Below, piece by piece: positions 26,088 to 33,880 of a stretch of 64,000 nt of DNA. The stretch is from Burkholderia sp. WP9 (GTDB lineage Bacteria > Pseudomonadota > Gammaproteobacteria > Burkholderiales > Burkholderiaceae): NCBI RefSeq assembly GCF_900104795.1, contig NZ_FNTG01000002.1, positions 806,001 through 870,000 of the forward strand. Direction: 5' to 3'. Within the stretch, counting starts at the first letter, position 1; each line of letters starts with the position of its first letter. Position numbers and translations under genes: made by a program. A model generated the notes under the pieces. It ran no database searches. It saw only the letters and a list, made by a program, of their open reading frames with translations, and was not told where the DNA came from.

Positions 26088-26480
26088 TACAATTAACCGC
26101 TCCCTAATTAAAAGCGGTCAGAATTACAGTAGCGCCCTTTTTTCGGGGTATCCGGAGTGAGCGACGATTGCACGCGTTGTCTGACCGCATCATCGCGCTT
26201 CACGATTAAGCGCTGGTGTGCAGAATGAACCGCTCTCCGCCGCAACCGAATAGGTTGGGCGAGCAGGTGAGACCAGCGGGGGTGTTGGAAAAAGAGTGTT
26301 GTTCGCGAGGGCTTGGTTCAGAACACGTGGAACACTAAGCGCGCATGGCGAAACGCGTTCACCGGCTCACGAGCGATACGGTCGACCTGGCCGCACGGAG
26401 CCGCGCCGCAGATGGTCAACCCAGGTAAAGCTCGGCGAGGGTGCGAACGGGCCTTTGCAGGCCCGTTCGCACCCTCGCCG
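26088..26480 (+). ncRNA. candidate unannotated transcript ending in a strong hairpin
   Basis: A plus-strand terminator at 26433-26492 has no annotated plus-strand gene upstream: the nearest genes on both sides are on the minus strand. TACAAT (26088-26093) is a fair -10 with a weak TTCGTT 16 bp upstream, and ACCGCT/AGCGGT (about 26096-26119) forms a hairpin. The interval can form many local stems and contains a 27-codon frame. It could be a small RNA or a small-protein mRNA. No known RNA family is recognised. Confidence 0.3.
26345..26428 (+). CDS. possible 27-residue small protein
   Basis: ATG to TAA frame giving a basic 27-residue product (MAKRVHRLTSDTV at the start) that ends 5 bp before a 21-bp terminator stem. 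The position directly in front of a terminator is the only positive sign. No good ribosome site is present. Low certainty. Confidence 0.2.
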   Translation: MAKRVHRLTSDTVDLAARSRAADGQPR

Positions 26481-26492
26481 CTTTCTCTCAAG
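26433..26492 (+). terminator. terminator with 21-bp perfect stem
   Basis: 26433-26453 and 26460-26480 are perfect reverse complements around a TTTGCA loop, followed on the plus strand by CTTTCTCTC and further T-rich sequence. On the minus strand the following sequence (AGCTTTACC) is a poor tail, so a plus-strand terminator is favoured. Confidence 0.75.
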
Positions 26493-26584
26493 TTCTTCGA
26501 TTTTTATTGCCGACGCTGGAATGCATCGATCTGGTCCTCCTCTGCGCAACCCCGGTCTGCGTGCTTCTTGTTCTTGGCCTGGGC

Positions 26585-26857
26585 TCAAGCGGCCGTGCGC
26601 GGCTTCAGCGCAATCCGCGCATCACGCGAGAGTCTTTCGAGCAGTTTCGCCACGCGTTGCCGCTGGGCGGCGATCAGCTCGTAAGTGTCTTCCAGCGCGC
26701 GGATGCGATTTTCCCAATACTCATGGTCGAGCGAATGCAGCCCGCTGGACGCGTCCCCACGCGTCACATACTGCATCACGTTCTCGAGATGTTGCAGTTG
26801 GCTGTCCACCAGACTGGCCGGACGCCGCGCGGTCAGTTGCCTGTTCGTGCCGCTCAT
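26585..26857 (-). CDS. small conserved-looking hypothetical protein
   Basis: 90 residues from ATG 26857, with GGGATAT as ribosome site. Residues about 40-85 form one amphipathic helix (EYWENRIRALEDTYELIAAQ, then QRVAKLLERL), suggesting a coiled coil. The rest is polar. I do not recognise the family. It is divergent from the next AraC gene. Confidence 0.6.
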   Translation of the reverse strand: MSGTNRQLTARRPASLVDSQLQHLENVMQYVTRGDASSGLHSLDHEYWENRIRALEDTYELIAAQRQRVAKLLERLSRDARIALKPRTAA

Positions 26858-27146
26858 CGTCGATATCCCGTGAATTGCCTGCTGGCAAAGCGTGACCTTC
26901 GCGCCGCGCGTCGCGGATAGCGGATCGGCGCTCTCTCTTCGTGCGGATGCGATTCCAGCAACGGAGGCGGTGAATCACTGCGTGCCGCGCCGTCTGCGAA
27001 AACGTTCCGCATCTAATCACGTAACATTAATGCAGGTTTTTTGTTAGGCTTGACCATCCGTCTCAATTTCGGGCGGCTGCGAACCGTATCTCCATGCATT
27101 GCGCCTGCTCGCCGAAACCGCACGCCTCGCTCCCAGCAACCGATTC

Positions 27147-28187
27147 ATGAATCAGCGCTCACTGCCGCAACATCTGGCCGCGGCCGCCGCCGCCCACTCG
27201 CGCTCGGTCATTTCGACGAGCCGTTTCAGCACGCGCGGATTGGCGCCCGACGAACAGTTTCTGGCGTGGCGCCAGCGTGTGGGTCATGTGGTCGACGCGC
27301 CGCCCTCGAAGGCCCAGGTTGCAGGGGGATTTCGCGGTGAAATCGATTTATACGCAACCGGCGGCATGGTGTTCACGGACTGCAGCACCGATTCGATGCT
27401 GCTGGAACGCTCGGTGGCCCGCGTGTCCACCGACTCGCGGCGCGATTACGTGTTTCACCTCTTTCTGGAAGGGGAAGTCGGCCATGTGACCGGCATGCAC
27501 AAAAAGCGCAGCGCGCCGGGTTCGGTGCGGGGCATCGTCGCGTTCGACCTGAACCAGCCGTTTCGCGTGGAACGCCCGGAATGCCGGGTGCTGAGCGTGT
27601 TCGTACCGGCCGCGCTCGTGGATGAGCAATTGCGCGACGGCGCGGCTATCCATGGCCGCATCGTTCAGCAAGGCTCGCCGCTCACCGGTGTCGTGTTCGA
27701 TCACATGGCGGCGCTCGCCCGCGACATTCCAAGGCTCGATGCGGCCGGCGCCATCAGCGCGCTGCACGCGGGCGCGCAACTACTGGTGGCGGCGTTTCGC
27801 AAGGACGCGCACTTGAGCGGCACGGGCCGCGCCGCGCTGCAAGCTGCGGTAATGGGCAGGATACGCCGCTATGTCGAGGCCAATCTGCATCAGGGCGACC
27901 TCACACCGACCAGTGTGGTCCAGGCACTGCAATTGAAACGGGCGACGATCTATCGCTGGTTCGAGCACGAGGGCGGCCTTGGCGCGTATATCCGCCATCG
28001 CCGTCTGCGGGAGGCGGCAGACGAACTCGTCCGTTATCCGCACCTCCAGGTGGCGGAAATCGCTTTTGGACTCGGTTTTCAGAGCGCCTCCGACTTCACC
28101 CGCGCGTTTCGACGCGCCTTCGACATGAGCCCGCAGGACTTGCGCGCCCGCGCGTTCGACCTGCAGCAATTGCGCAACCCGGCCTAG
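27147..28187 (+). CDS. AraC-family regulator with cupin-like sensor domain
   Basis: 346 residues from ATG 27147; the in-frame TTG 27099 upstream is unlikely. The N-terminal about 200 residues match the AraC-binding-like domain 2 type (RDYVFHLFLEGEVG, then FDLNQPFRVERPE). The C-terminus carries two helix-turn-helix units, with ALQLKRATIYRWFEHEGGL and AEIAFGLGFQSASDFTRAFR. It ends 3 bp before the convergent MHS transporter gene stop. Possible targets are the transporter or its own gene. Confidence 0.88.
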   Translation: MNQRSLPQHLAAAAAAHSRSVISTSRFSTRGLAPDEQFLAWRQRVGHVVDAPPSKAQVAGGFRGEIDLYATGGMVFTDCSTDSMLLERSVARVSTDSRRDYVFHLFLEGEVGHVTGMHKKRSAPGSVRGIVAFDLNQPFRVERPECRVLSVFVPAALVDEQLRDGAAIHGRIVQQGSPLTGVVFDHMAALARDIPRLDAAGAISALHAGAQLLVAAFRKDAHLSGTGRAALQAAVMGRIRRYVEANLHQGDLTPTSVVQALQLKRATIYRWFEHEGGLGAYIRHRRLREAADELVRYPHLQVAEIAFGLGFQSASDFTRAFRRAFDMSPQDLRARAFDLQQLRNPA

Positions 28188-28190
28188 CGC

Positions 28191-29501
28191 TCAGGCAGGC
28201 GGCGGCGAGGCGCAGGCGGCGCAGGCATCCGTCACCGCCTTTTCCGGGAAGGCCTTCAACGCGATGAGCGTGAGCACGGAAGCGCCCATCAGATACCACG
28301 CCGGCACCATCGGATCACCGGTCCGTTTGATGAGCCACGTCACCAGGAACGGCGAAAATCCGCCGAACAGGACCACCCCAAAGCTGTAAATCACCGACAG
28401 TCCGGCCGCGCGCCGGTGGGCGGGAAACGCCTCCATCATCAGCACCGAAGCGGCGCCGGCATTGTTCACCGCCAGCGCGACGTAAGCCGTGATGATCACG
28501 AGCGACGCGAGGTTGCCCGCGCCGTGGGTTAGCGCCCAGAACGCGGGCCAGGCCACTGCCAGCGACGCCGCGAGCGATACGTATTGCAGCGTCTTGCGGC
28601 TCGCAAAACGGTCGGCCGCGAGGGCGATCAGCGGCGTCACCACGAGAATCACGACACCGGACAGACAGGCCGTGAGAAGGCTGATGGTCGGCGGCCGATG
28701 CAATGTGCGGACCAGATAGGCCGGCATGTAGAACACGGTGACGTAAATGCTCACCGAAGGCGCCGCCATCATCAGCAGGCCGCAGACGAGCGGGCGCGTG
28801 TGCTCCGCGAACAGACGCCGCGGGCTGAGCCGCGTGCGCTGCTGCGGCGCGGCCGCCGGCATGCGGCGCCGCAGGTACCAGCCGACCGGGCCGATCAGCC
28901 CGCCCAGCACGAACGGAATGCGCCAGCCCCATGCCTGCATGGCGGCGGGCGACAGCAGCGCCGTGGTGCTCGCCCCCACCAGCGCGGCGGCGAAAGCGGC
29001 CGCGCCCTGGCTCGCGCCGCGCCAGCTCACCATGAAGCAGCGGTGCCGGTAGCCGGCCGACTCCATTAGCGACGCCGACGCCGGGCCGATCTCGCCGCCT
29101 GCCGCAAGCCCTTGCATCAGGCGCGCGAGCACCATCAGCACGGGCGCTGCCGGCCCGATCGACGCGTAACCCGGCAGGCATGCGATCAGCCATGTGCCGA
29201 GCGTCATCAAGCTGAGTGATACCGTGAGGCCGGCTTTGCGGCCCCGGCTGTCGGCAATGTGGCCGATCATGATCGCGCCGAGCGGGCGCATGACGAAGCC
29301 CGCGCCGAAGGTGGCGAGCGAGAGCAACAGCGACGACGCGGGATCGTGCGACGGGAAGAACAGATTGCCGATCGCAACGGCCGAAAAGCTATAGACGGTG
29401 AAGTCGTAAGCAACGAAACCATTGCCGATCACGATGGCGGTGACGATACGTCCGAGTTCGGCGCGCGACAGTGGGGCCACATTGCTGGCAGCGGTGTGCA
29501 T
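28191..29501 (-). CDS. MHS-family MFS transporter
   Basis: 436 residues with 12 predicted spans. The start FVAYDFTVYSFSAVAIGNLFFP, the loop motif ADSRGRKAG and ARLMQGLAAGGEIGPASASL place it in the metabolite:H+ symporter family (citrate, shikimate or ketoglutarate type). The extended cytoplasmic C-terminus is Cys/Ala-rich. It is convergent with an AraC gene and divergent from a lone ABC ATPase gene. The substrate is unknown. Confidence 0.88.
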   Translation of the reverse strand: MHTAASNVAPLSRAELGRIVTAIVIGNGFVAYDFTVYSFSAVAIGNLFFPSHDPASSLLLSLATFGAGFVMRPLGAIMIGHIADSRGRKAGLTVSLSLMTLGTWLIACLPGYASIGPAAPVLMVLARLMQGLAAGGEIGPASASLMESAGYRHRCFMVSWRGASQGAAAFAAALVGASTTALLSPAAMQAWGWRIPFVLGGLIGPVGWYLRRRMPAAAPQQRTRLSPRRLFAEHTRPLVCGLLMMAAPSVSIYVTVFYMPAYLVRTLHRPPTISLLTACLSGVVILVVTPLIALAADRFASRKTLQYVSLAASLAVAWPAFWALTHGAGNLASLVIITAYVALAVNNAGAASVLMMEAFPAHRRAAGLSVIYSFGVVLFGGFSPFLVTWLIKRTGDPMVPAWYLMGASVLTLIALKAFPEKAVTDACAACASPPPA

Positions 29502-29744
29502 GAGTTGCAGTTGATAATTCGTCGAGTTATTCGGGAAGCTGGCGAAGAAAATGAAGCGCTTGTTTTATCGGCCCGGCAGGGCGCAACTTTACGGCATGAC
29601 GCCAGTTCTTCCAGATCTCCGGTCCTCCACGCACTGACGCGCGGCCTCGCGGCGTGGCTCACGACGCGGCAGCGGCCATGTCTCACACTGCTACACTTGC
29701 GCAACGCCAAGCTGCAAAAGACACCCTATTACACGCTCCAACCC

Positions 29745-30368
29745 ATGCTTCGATTCGAAAACCTCAGCAAGCGCTACAGCGAGCGCCTCATCTTTCAGGA
29801 GCTGCATGACGACATTGCGTCCGGATGCGTAGCGTTAAACGATGAATCCGGCAGCGGCAAGTCGACACTCATAGGCATCCTCGCAGGCATGATCGAGCCC
29901 GACGCCGGCGAGGTGTGGCTCGGCGGTCATTCGCTGCGCACCGCACCGCTTGCCGCGAAATCCGTGCTCACCTACGTGCCCGAAGACTGCATGACCTATC
30001 AGGATCAAACCGGCCGCGAGTACTTGCGCAACGTGGCAGCGGCGAGAAACACCGCGGTGAGCAACGCGACCCTGGAGCTTGCGGACCGCTTCGGTCTGAC
30101 GCCGCATCTCGACAAACGGTTCGAACAGATGTCGTTCGGCACGCGCAAGAAGATTTTCCTGACCGCAGCCGTGCTCGGCGAGACCCGGGTCCTGCTTGCG
30201 GACGAACCCGTCGGCGGACTCGACGCCGCTGCACGCGCCGTACTGGTCGACCTGTTCAAGACTCTCGCGCAAACGCGCACGGTGTTTTTCTCGAGCTACG
30301 ACACAGTCTTTACCGACGCGTGCGAAGCGCGCAGCGTGAGTTTCGCCGACCTCGGCGGGCGCGGCTAA
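29745..30368 (+). CDS. stand-alone ABC ATPase with degenerate motifs
   Basis: 207 residues from ATG 29745. ABC fold with Walker A NDESGSGKST (the first Gly of GxxGxGKST replaced by Asp), Q-loop region YVPEDCMTYQDQ, a signature MSFGTRKKI in place of LSGGQ, and Walker B VLLADEPVGGLD. The switch His is missing: the expected position reads FFSSYDTVF. No permease gene is adjacent. It may bind but hardly hydrolyse ATP, serve a distant permease, or be decaying. Confidence 0.8.
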   Translation: MLRFENLSKRYSERLIFQELHDDIASGCVALNDESGSGKSTLIGILAGMIEPDAGEVWLGGHSLRTAPLAAKSVLTYVPEDCMTYQDQTGREYLRNVAAARNTAVSNATLELADRFGLTPHLDKRFEQMSFGTRKKIFLTAAVLGETRVLLADEPVGGLDAAARAVLVDLFKTLAQTRTVFFSSYDTVFTDACEARSVSFADLGGRG

Positions 30369-30431
30369 GACGCGCCTGCATGCGACCACGCCACCGTGTC
30401 GCGCCGCGATCAAAGCGATCGGAGCCGGCAA

Positions 30432-30455
30432 GCGGGTCTGCATGCGGGTCTGCAT
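30432..30455 (+). repeat. 12-bp tandem duplication
   Basis: GCGGGTCTGCAT occurs twice head to tail between the ABC ATPase and the dehydrogenase gene. Confidence 0.8.
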
Positions 30456-30505
30456 GCGCGCTCGCGGATTTCTCTAACGCACGCACAACGCCGCACGCGC
30501 AACAC

Positions 30506-31513
30506 TCAAACCGCGACGCAAATCTTCCCGAAGTGCGCCCCGGATGCCTCGTGCGCGAACGCCTCGCCGAGCTTCTCCAGAGCGAACGTACTATCGATCA
30601 CCGGCTTGATACCGGTCGCTTCGAGCGCCCGGATCATATCGCGCTGATCCTGGCGGCTGCCGACGATCAAGCCTTGCAGGCGCTGCTGCCTCGCCATCAA
30701 CGCCGCGGTGGGCACCGGCCCCGCCCGTCCGGTCAGCACACCGATCAGCGCAATATGACCGCCGATCCGGCACGCGGTGATCGACTGCGGCAAAGTCCCC
30801 GGGCCGCCGACTTCGATCACGTGATCGACACCTCGCCCGCCGGTCAGCGAGCGGACCTGCTTGCCCCATTCCGGATTGTCGCGATAGTTGATCGTATGGT
30901 CGGCACCCAGTGCGCGCAGGCGGGCGAGCTTCTCATCCGATGAAGACGTGGCAATCACCGAAGCCCCCATCGCTTTGGCAATCTGCAAGGCGAAAATCGA
31001 CACGCCGCCAGTGCCGAGCACGAGCACCGTGTCGCCGGCCTTCAACTGACCGTCCACAACGAGCGCGCGCCATGCGGTCAGCCCGGCGGTAGTCAACGTG
31101 GCGGACTCCGCATGGCTATAACCGCGTGGCGCATGCGTGAAGTAGTGGCCCGGCAGCACAACGGCTTCGCGCGCATAGCCGTCCACGCCGTCGCCCGGCG
31201 TGGTCGTGAAGTCAGCAATGGCGGGCGGCCCGTTTTCCCAGAACGGGAAGAAGCACGACACCACATGATCGCCCGCCTTGAATTCCGAAACGCCCGCGCC
31301 GACTGCTTCGACCACACCCGCGCCGTCCGCCATCGGAATCCGCCCTGCTTCAGCCGGCAAATTGCCGCTCACCACGCCGTAATCGTGAAAGTTCAGGGAG
31401 TTCGCGTGAATGCGCACGCGAATCTGGCCCGCTCCGGGTTGACCGGGGTCCGCAATATCGACAACCTGAAGATTGGCTACAGTGGCGGGCGACCCGATTT
31501 TGACGGCTTTCAT
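30506..31513 (-). CDS. zinc-type alcohol dehydrogenase/quinone oxidoreductase family (MDR)
   Basis: 335 residues from ATG 31513 (AGAGGA upstream). Medium-chain reductase fold with GroES-like N-terminus (NSLNFHDYGVVSGNLP, GVVEAVGAGVSEFKAGDHVV) and Rossmann motif VLVLGTGGVSIFALQIAKAMGA. The structural-zinc Cys cluster is absent, and the catalytic Cys position is replaced by Asn-Phe-His-Asp, so it is a zinc-free quinone-oxidoreductase-like member. It would reduce an enone, quinone or aldehyde with NAD(P)H. No operon partner is evident. Confidence 0.87.
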   Translation of the reverse strand: MKAVKIGSPATVANLQVVDIADPGQPGAGQIRVRIHANSLNFHDYGVVSGNLPAEAGRIPMADGAGVVEAVGAGVSEFKAGDHVVSCFFPFWENGPPAIADFTTTPGDGVDGYAREAVVLPGHYFTHAPRGYSHAESATLTTAGLTAWRALVVDGQLKAGDTVLVLGTGGVSIFALQIAKAMGASVIATSSSDEKLARLRALGADHTINYRDNPEWGKQVRSLTGGRGVDHVIEVGGPGTLPQSITACRIGGHIALIGVLTGRAGPVPTAALMARQQRLQGLIVGSRQDQRDMIRALEATGIKPVIDSTFALEKLGEAFAHEASGAHFGKICVAV

Positions 31514-31642
31514 GCGTTCGTTCCTCTGTGAGTTGCCCGGCGCGTGACGCACCGGCGCGAGTGACTCGCAAAAGAATACCGCAAGCACGCTGCGCACGTG
31601 CTCGCGTGCGCAGGCGCCAGCGCGATAGCCGCGCTCATGCGT

Positions 31643-31957
31643 TCATTTGACGGTCTGAATGACCTCGAAGCCTTCGAACTCCGGATGCCCGAGATAGAGC
31701 ACACGATTGTCGCCACCGGCATTGCGATGCGCGGCGCGAAACGCCTCGGATTTCGTCCACGCCTCGAAAGACGCGTAGTCCTTCCAGATGGTATGGCTGG
31801 AATACAGAACGTGATCTTCCTTCTGCGGTCCCTTCAGCAGATGAAATTCCACGAAACCCGGCACCTCTTTCAGGTGTGTATCGCGCGTGGTCCAGAGATG
31901 CTCGAAAGCGGTTTCGGATCCGGGCGTCACTTTGAAACGGTTCATGGCAATGTACAT
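31643..31957 (-). CDS. antibiotic biosynthesis monooxygenase / IsdG-like haem oxygenase
   Basis: 104 residues, one ABM ferredoxin-like domain. The three residues that define IsdG-type haem-degrading monooxygenases are present at matching spacing: Asn6 (AMNRF), Trp58 (HTIWKDY) and His77 (FRAAHRN), with the SFEAW.KSEAF segment between. IsdG enzymes open haem to release iron. ATG 31957 has GAGG eight bases upstream. No haem-uptake gene is next to it, so haem as substrate is inferred from the triad only. Confidence 0.8.
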   Translation of the reverse strand: MYIAMNRFKVTPGSETAFEHLWTTRDTHLKEVPGFVEFHLLKGPQKEDHVLYSSHTIWKDYASFEAWTKSEAFRAAHRNAGGDNRVLYLGHPEFEGFEVIQTVK

Positions 31958-32063
31958 GCTGAAGCCTCTTTGCAGTCACGATAGGTCTCGCGGGCTTTTG
32001 ATTATATGCCCGTCATTCTTCCTACTCATGTGACGACTTCGAGACAGCAGAATGCGCCCGCGT

Positions 32064-33023
32064 TCAGGCCGCTTTGTCCTGCGCGACCTGTTCGAGCCAG
32101 AGTCGGCTGTCGGGAAACCAGAATGCATCCGGCCGCGGCGGCGACACGAGTTTCACCGGCAGCGACGGGTTGAATATTCTGGACCACGCCGACAGATACG
32201 AAGGTGTCTTCACGAGATACCCGCAACGCGATAGCAGAAGGCTGGAGACCAGCGCTTCGCGGCCGATGTCGAGCCCAGGGTAGCCGCTGAAATGCACCGG
32301 CGTATTTCCGCTCGCGAGCAATTTCGCGGGAGCCACCTTGACCGGCTTGCGAAACGGCCAGGCAACGAAGAAGTCGAGAAACGCCTGTTCGTCGCTTGAA
32401 ACGAAAACGTTGCTCAGGTGCGGGTTTTCCGCGAGCGTCGTTTCTATGTGGCGGCAGAAATCGCCCCACGAAACCGGGATTGCTTCCAGCGTTTTGTCCG
32501 TGCCTCTGAAATGCGCACCGAGCGTCGACGTGCCAATTTCGAGTTGCTGGCAGATCGCTTCGACTTCGTCCTGAATGTGGCCGGCGGGCCGGTAATGCGC
32601 GAAGAATAGCTCGCTGGCGCTCGTGAGTTGAAGCCGCGCCTCATAGCGTTGACGAAATCCTAGCTGGACCAGGTCACGAACCGTCGATTTTCTCACCCTG
32701 TGCGTCAGCAACGCCGTAGCCTCGCCATGCATGGAATCAAAGAAGGCCGAGAACCAGTCGATCTTTCCTTCAGGGTCGCCGTAGAGCCCACCGCGAGCAC
32801 TGATGGACGGCGTCAGACATTTTTCGTCGCAGTACATCAGGATAAACAGGACCATCTGCATCACGGAGAAGAAACCGGAGTTCTCCTGAATTTCGATGGC
32901 AAAAATGCCCCTGTTCAAACGCTGTGTAGCATGAAGTGAAATGCGACGCGGTGTGGCCACGGAATGCTTGAACCCCTCGCTGCGCCGGATCTTTTTCGCC
33001 CGATCGACCACTTTTCTCAGCAT
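32064..33023 (-). CDS. GT-B fucosyltransferase-like protein (NodZ/GT23 superfamily)
   Basis: 319 residues, ATG 33023 with AGGAGCCGGGC upstream. The motif GAHFRGTDK near residue 195 corresponds to the HxRxxD GDP-binding motif I of alpha-1,6-fucosyltransferases. NVFVSSDEQAFLDFF matches motif II, and SSLLLSRCGYLVKTPSYLSAW motif III. These enzymes move fucose from GDP-fucose onto sugar chains such as Nod factors or lipopolysaccharide. G+C is lower than in the neighbouring genes, and a glycosyltransferase remnant sits just downstream, which together suggest a remnant of a transferred sugar locus. Confidence 0.7.
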   Translation of the reverse strand: MLRKVVDRAKKIRRSEGFKHSVATPRRISLHATQRLNRGIFAIEIQENSGFFSVMQMVLFILMYCDEKCLTPSISARGGLYGDPEGKIDWFSAFFDSMHGEATALLTHRVRKSTVRDLVQLGFRQRYEARLQLTSASELFFAHYRPAGHIQDEVEAICQQLEIGTSTLGAHFRGTDKTLEAIPVSWGDFCRHIETTLAENPHLSNVFVSSDEQAFLDFFVAWPFRKPVKVAPAKLLASGNTPVHFSGYPGLDIGREALVSSLLLSRCGYLVKTPSYLSAWSRIFNPSLPVKLVSPPRPDAFWFPDSRLWLEQVAQDKAA

Positions 33024-33149
33024 GCCCGGCTCCTAATGGAATCTAGGTATTCTTTGAAATCGTCCGCGTCTGTGCACGATGAAAGTCACGACGCCCGAGC
33101 ATAACATCTCGAAACTTCGGGTCGAGTAAGTTCGGCTCGACTTGGTGAG

Positions 33150-33482
33150 CTACCGCACAAAGGCTCGGTAAGACTTCCCGCGAGATGAGGCGCTCGCCTG
33201 ACGCAACGCTTCGGCAACGCGCTCCAGCACGCCGCTCCAGTCACCTCGTCACGTCTGCGTGAAAAGCCGCACGCTCGCATACCAGGGGCTGTCGTCACGA
33301 TCGCGCAACCAGCGCCAGCAGCCGGCAAAGCGGTTGAGCAGCCACACCGGCTTGCCCATTGCCGCCGCCAGATGCGCGAGCCGCAATGAGGGCGGGCAAA
33401 TGTAGCCGACACGCGCGAACCGTTCGAGCGCCAACGGCAGGTAGCGCACGAACTGTAGGACCGTTCCGAAACGGCCGATCAC
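33150..33482 (-). pseudogene. remnant of a GT9/TPR-type glycosyltransferase
   Basis: From 33482 downward the minus strand encodes QFVRYLPLALERFARVGYICPPSL, the start of a heptosyl/O-GlcNAc-type transferase domain. This jumps directly to the C-terminal block RLAHLAAAMGKPVWLLNRF, then WRWLRDRDDSPWY; about 100 residues normally between them are missing. An in-frame TGA (33251-33249) then interrupts the frame, after which RGDWSGVLERVAEALR, the family tail, continues to the TAG at 33150. The N-terminal TPR part is also absent. This is a clear decayed gene. Confidence 0.75.
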
Positions 33483-33492
33483 GCCTGGCGTT

Positions 33493-33843
33493 TTATCGCT
33501 TCTCCAGTTTAACCACCGTCAGCGCCCCGTCCACCTCTTCAGCGACGAAGTCGATTCTGTCACCAGGCTTGACCTGCGAGAGCATTGCCGAATCCTTCAC
33601 TTTGAACACCATGGTCATCGCATCCATGCTGAGGTTTTCCAAAGGACCATGTTTGATGGTCAGCTTACCGGCTACCGCATCCACTTTCCTGATCTCGCCA
33701 TGCGACATGCCGACCTTCGCCTGGCCTCCCGCTTGAGCGCCATCCGCGGCCGCTGCCGCGTGGCTCGCCTCATCCGCCGCATATGCCGAAACGGGAACCG
33801 TCACCATGCAAGCCATCGCCATCGAAACCAAAACGTTCTTCAT
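33493..33843 (-). CDS. CusF-like periplasmic copper-binding protein
   Basis: 116 residues from ATG 33843 (AGGAGAG upstream). A signal peptide (VLVSMAMACMVTVPVSAYA) precedes a CusF/CusB-tail type OB fold: GEIRKVDAVAGKLTIKHGPL, then MDAMTMVFKV, whose Met-x-x-Met-Thr-Met cluster matches the Cu(I) ligands, and a KPGDRIDF strand. It delivers copper in the periplasm in relatives. It is the last gene of the minus-strand copper unit, 37 bp after the multicopper oxidase. Confidence 0.9.
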   Translation of the reverse strand: MKNVLVSMAMACMVTVPVSAYAADEASHAAAAADGAQAGGQAKVGMSHGEIRKVDAVAGKLTIKHGPLENLSMDAMTMVFKVKDSAMLSQVKPGDRIDFVAEEVDGALTVVKLEKR

Positions 33844-33880
33844 CTCACACTCTCCTAAGTTCATCACAATCTGCACGACA

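Noticed and set aside
26313..26684. 123-codon frame through the 21-bp hairpin
   Set aside because: It would have to be translated through a perfect terminator stem and its sequence is low-information; the shorter frame and hairpin are reported instead.
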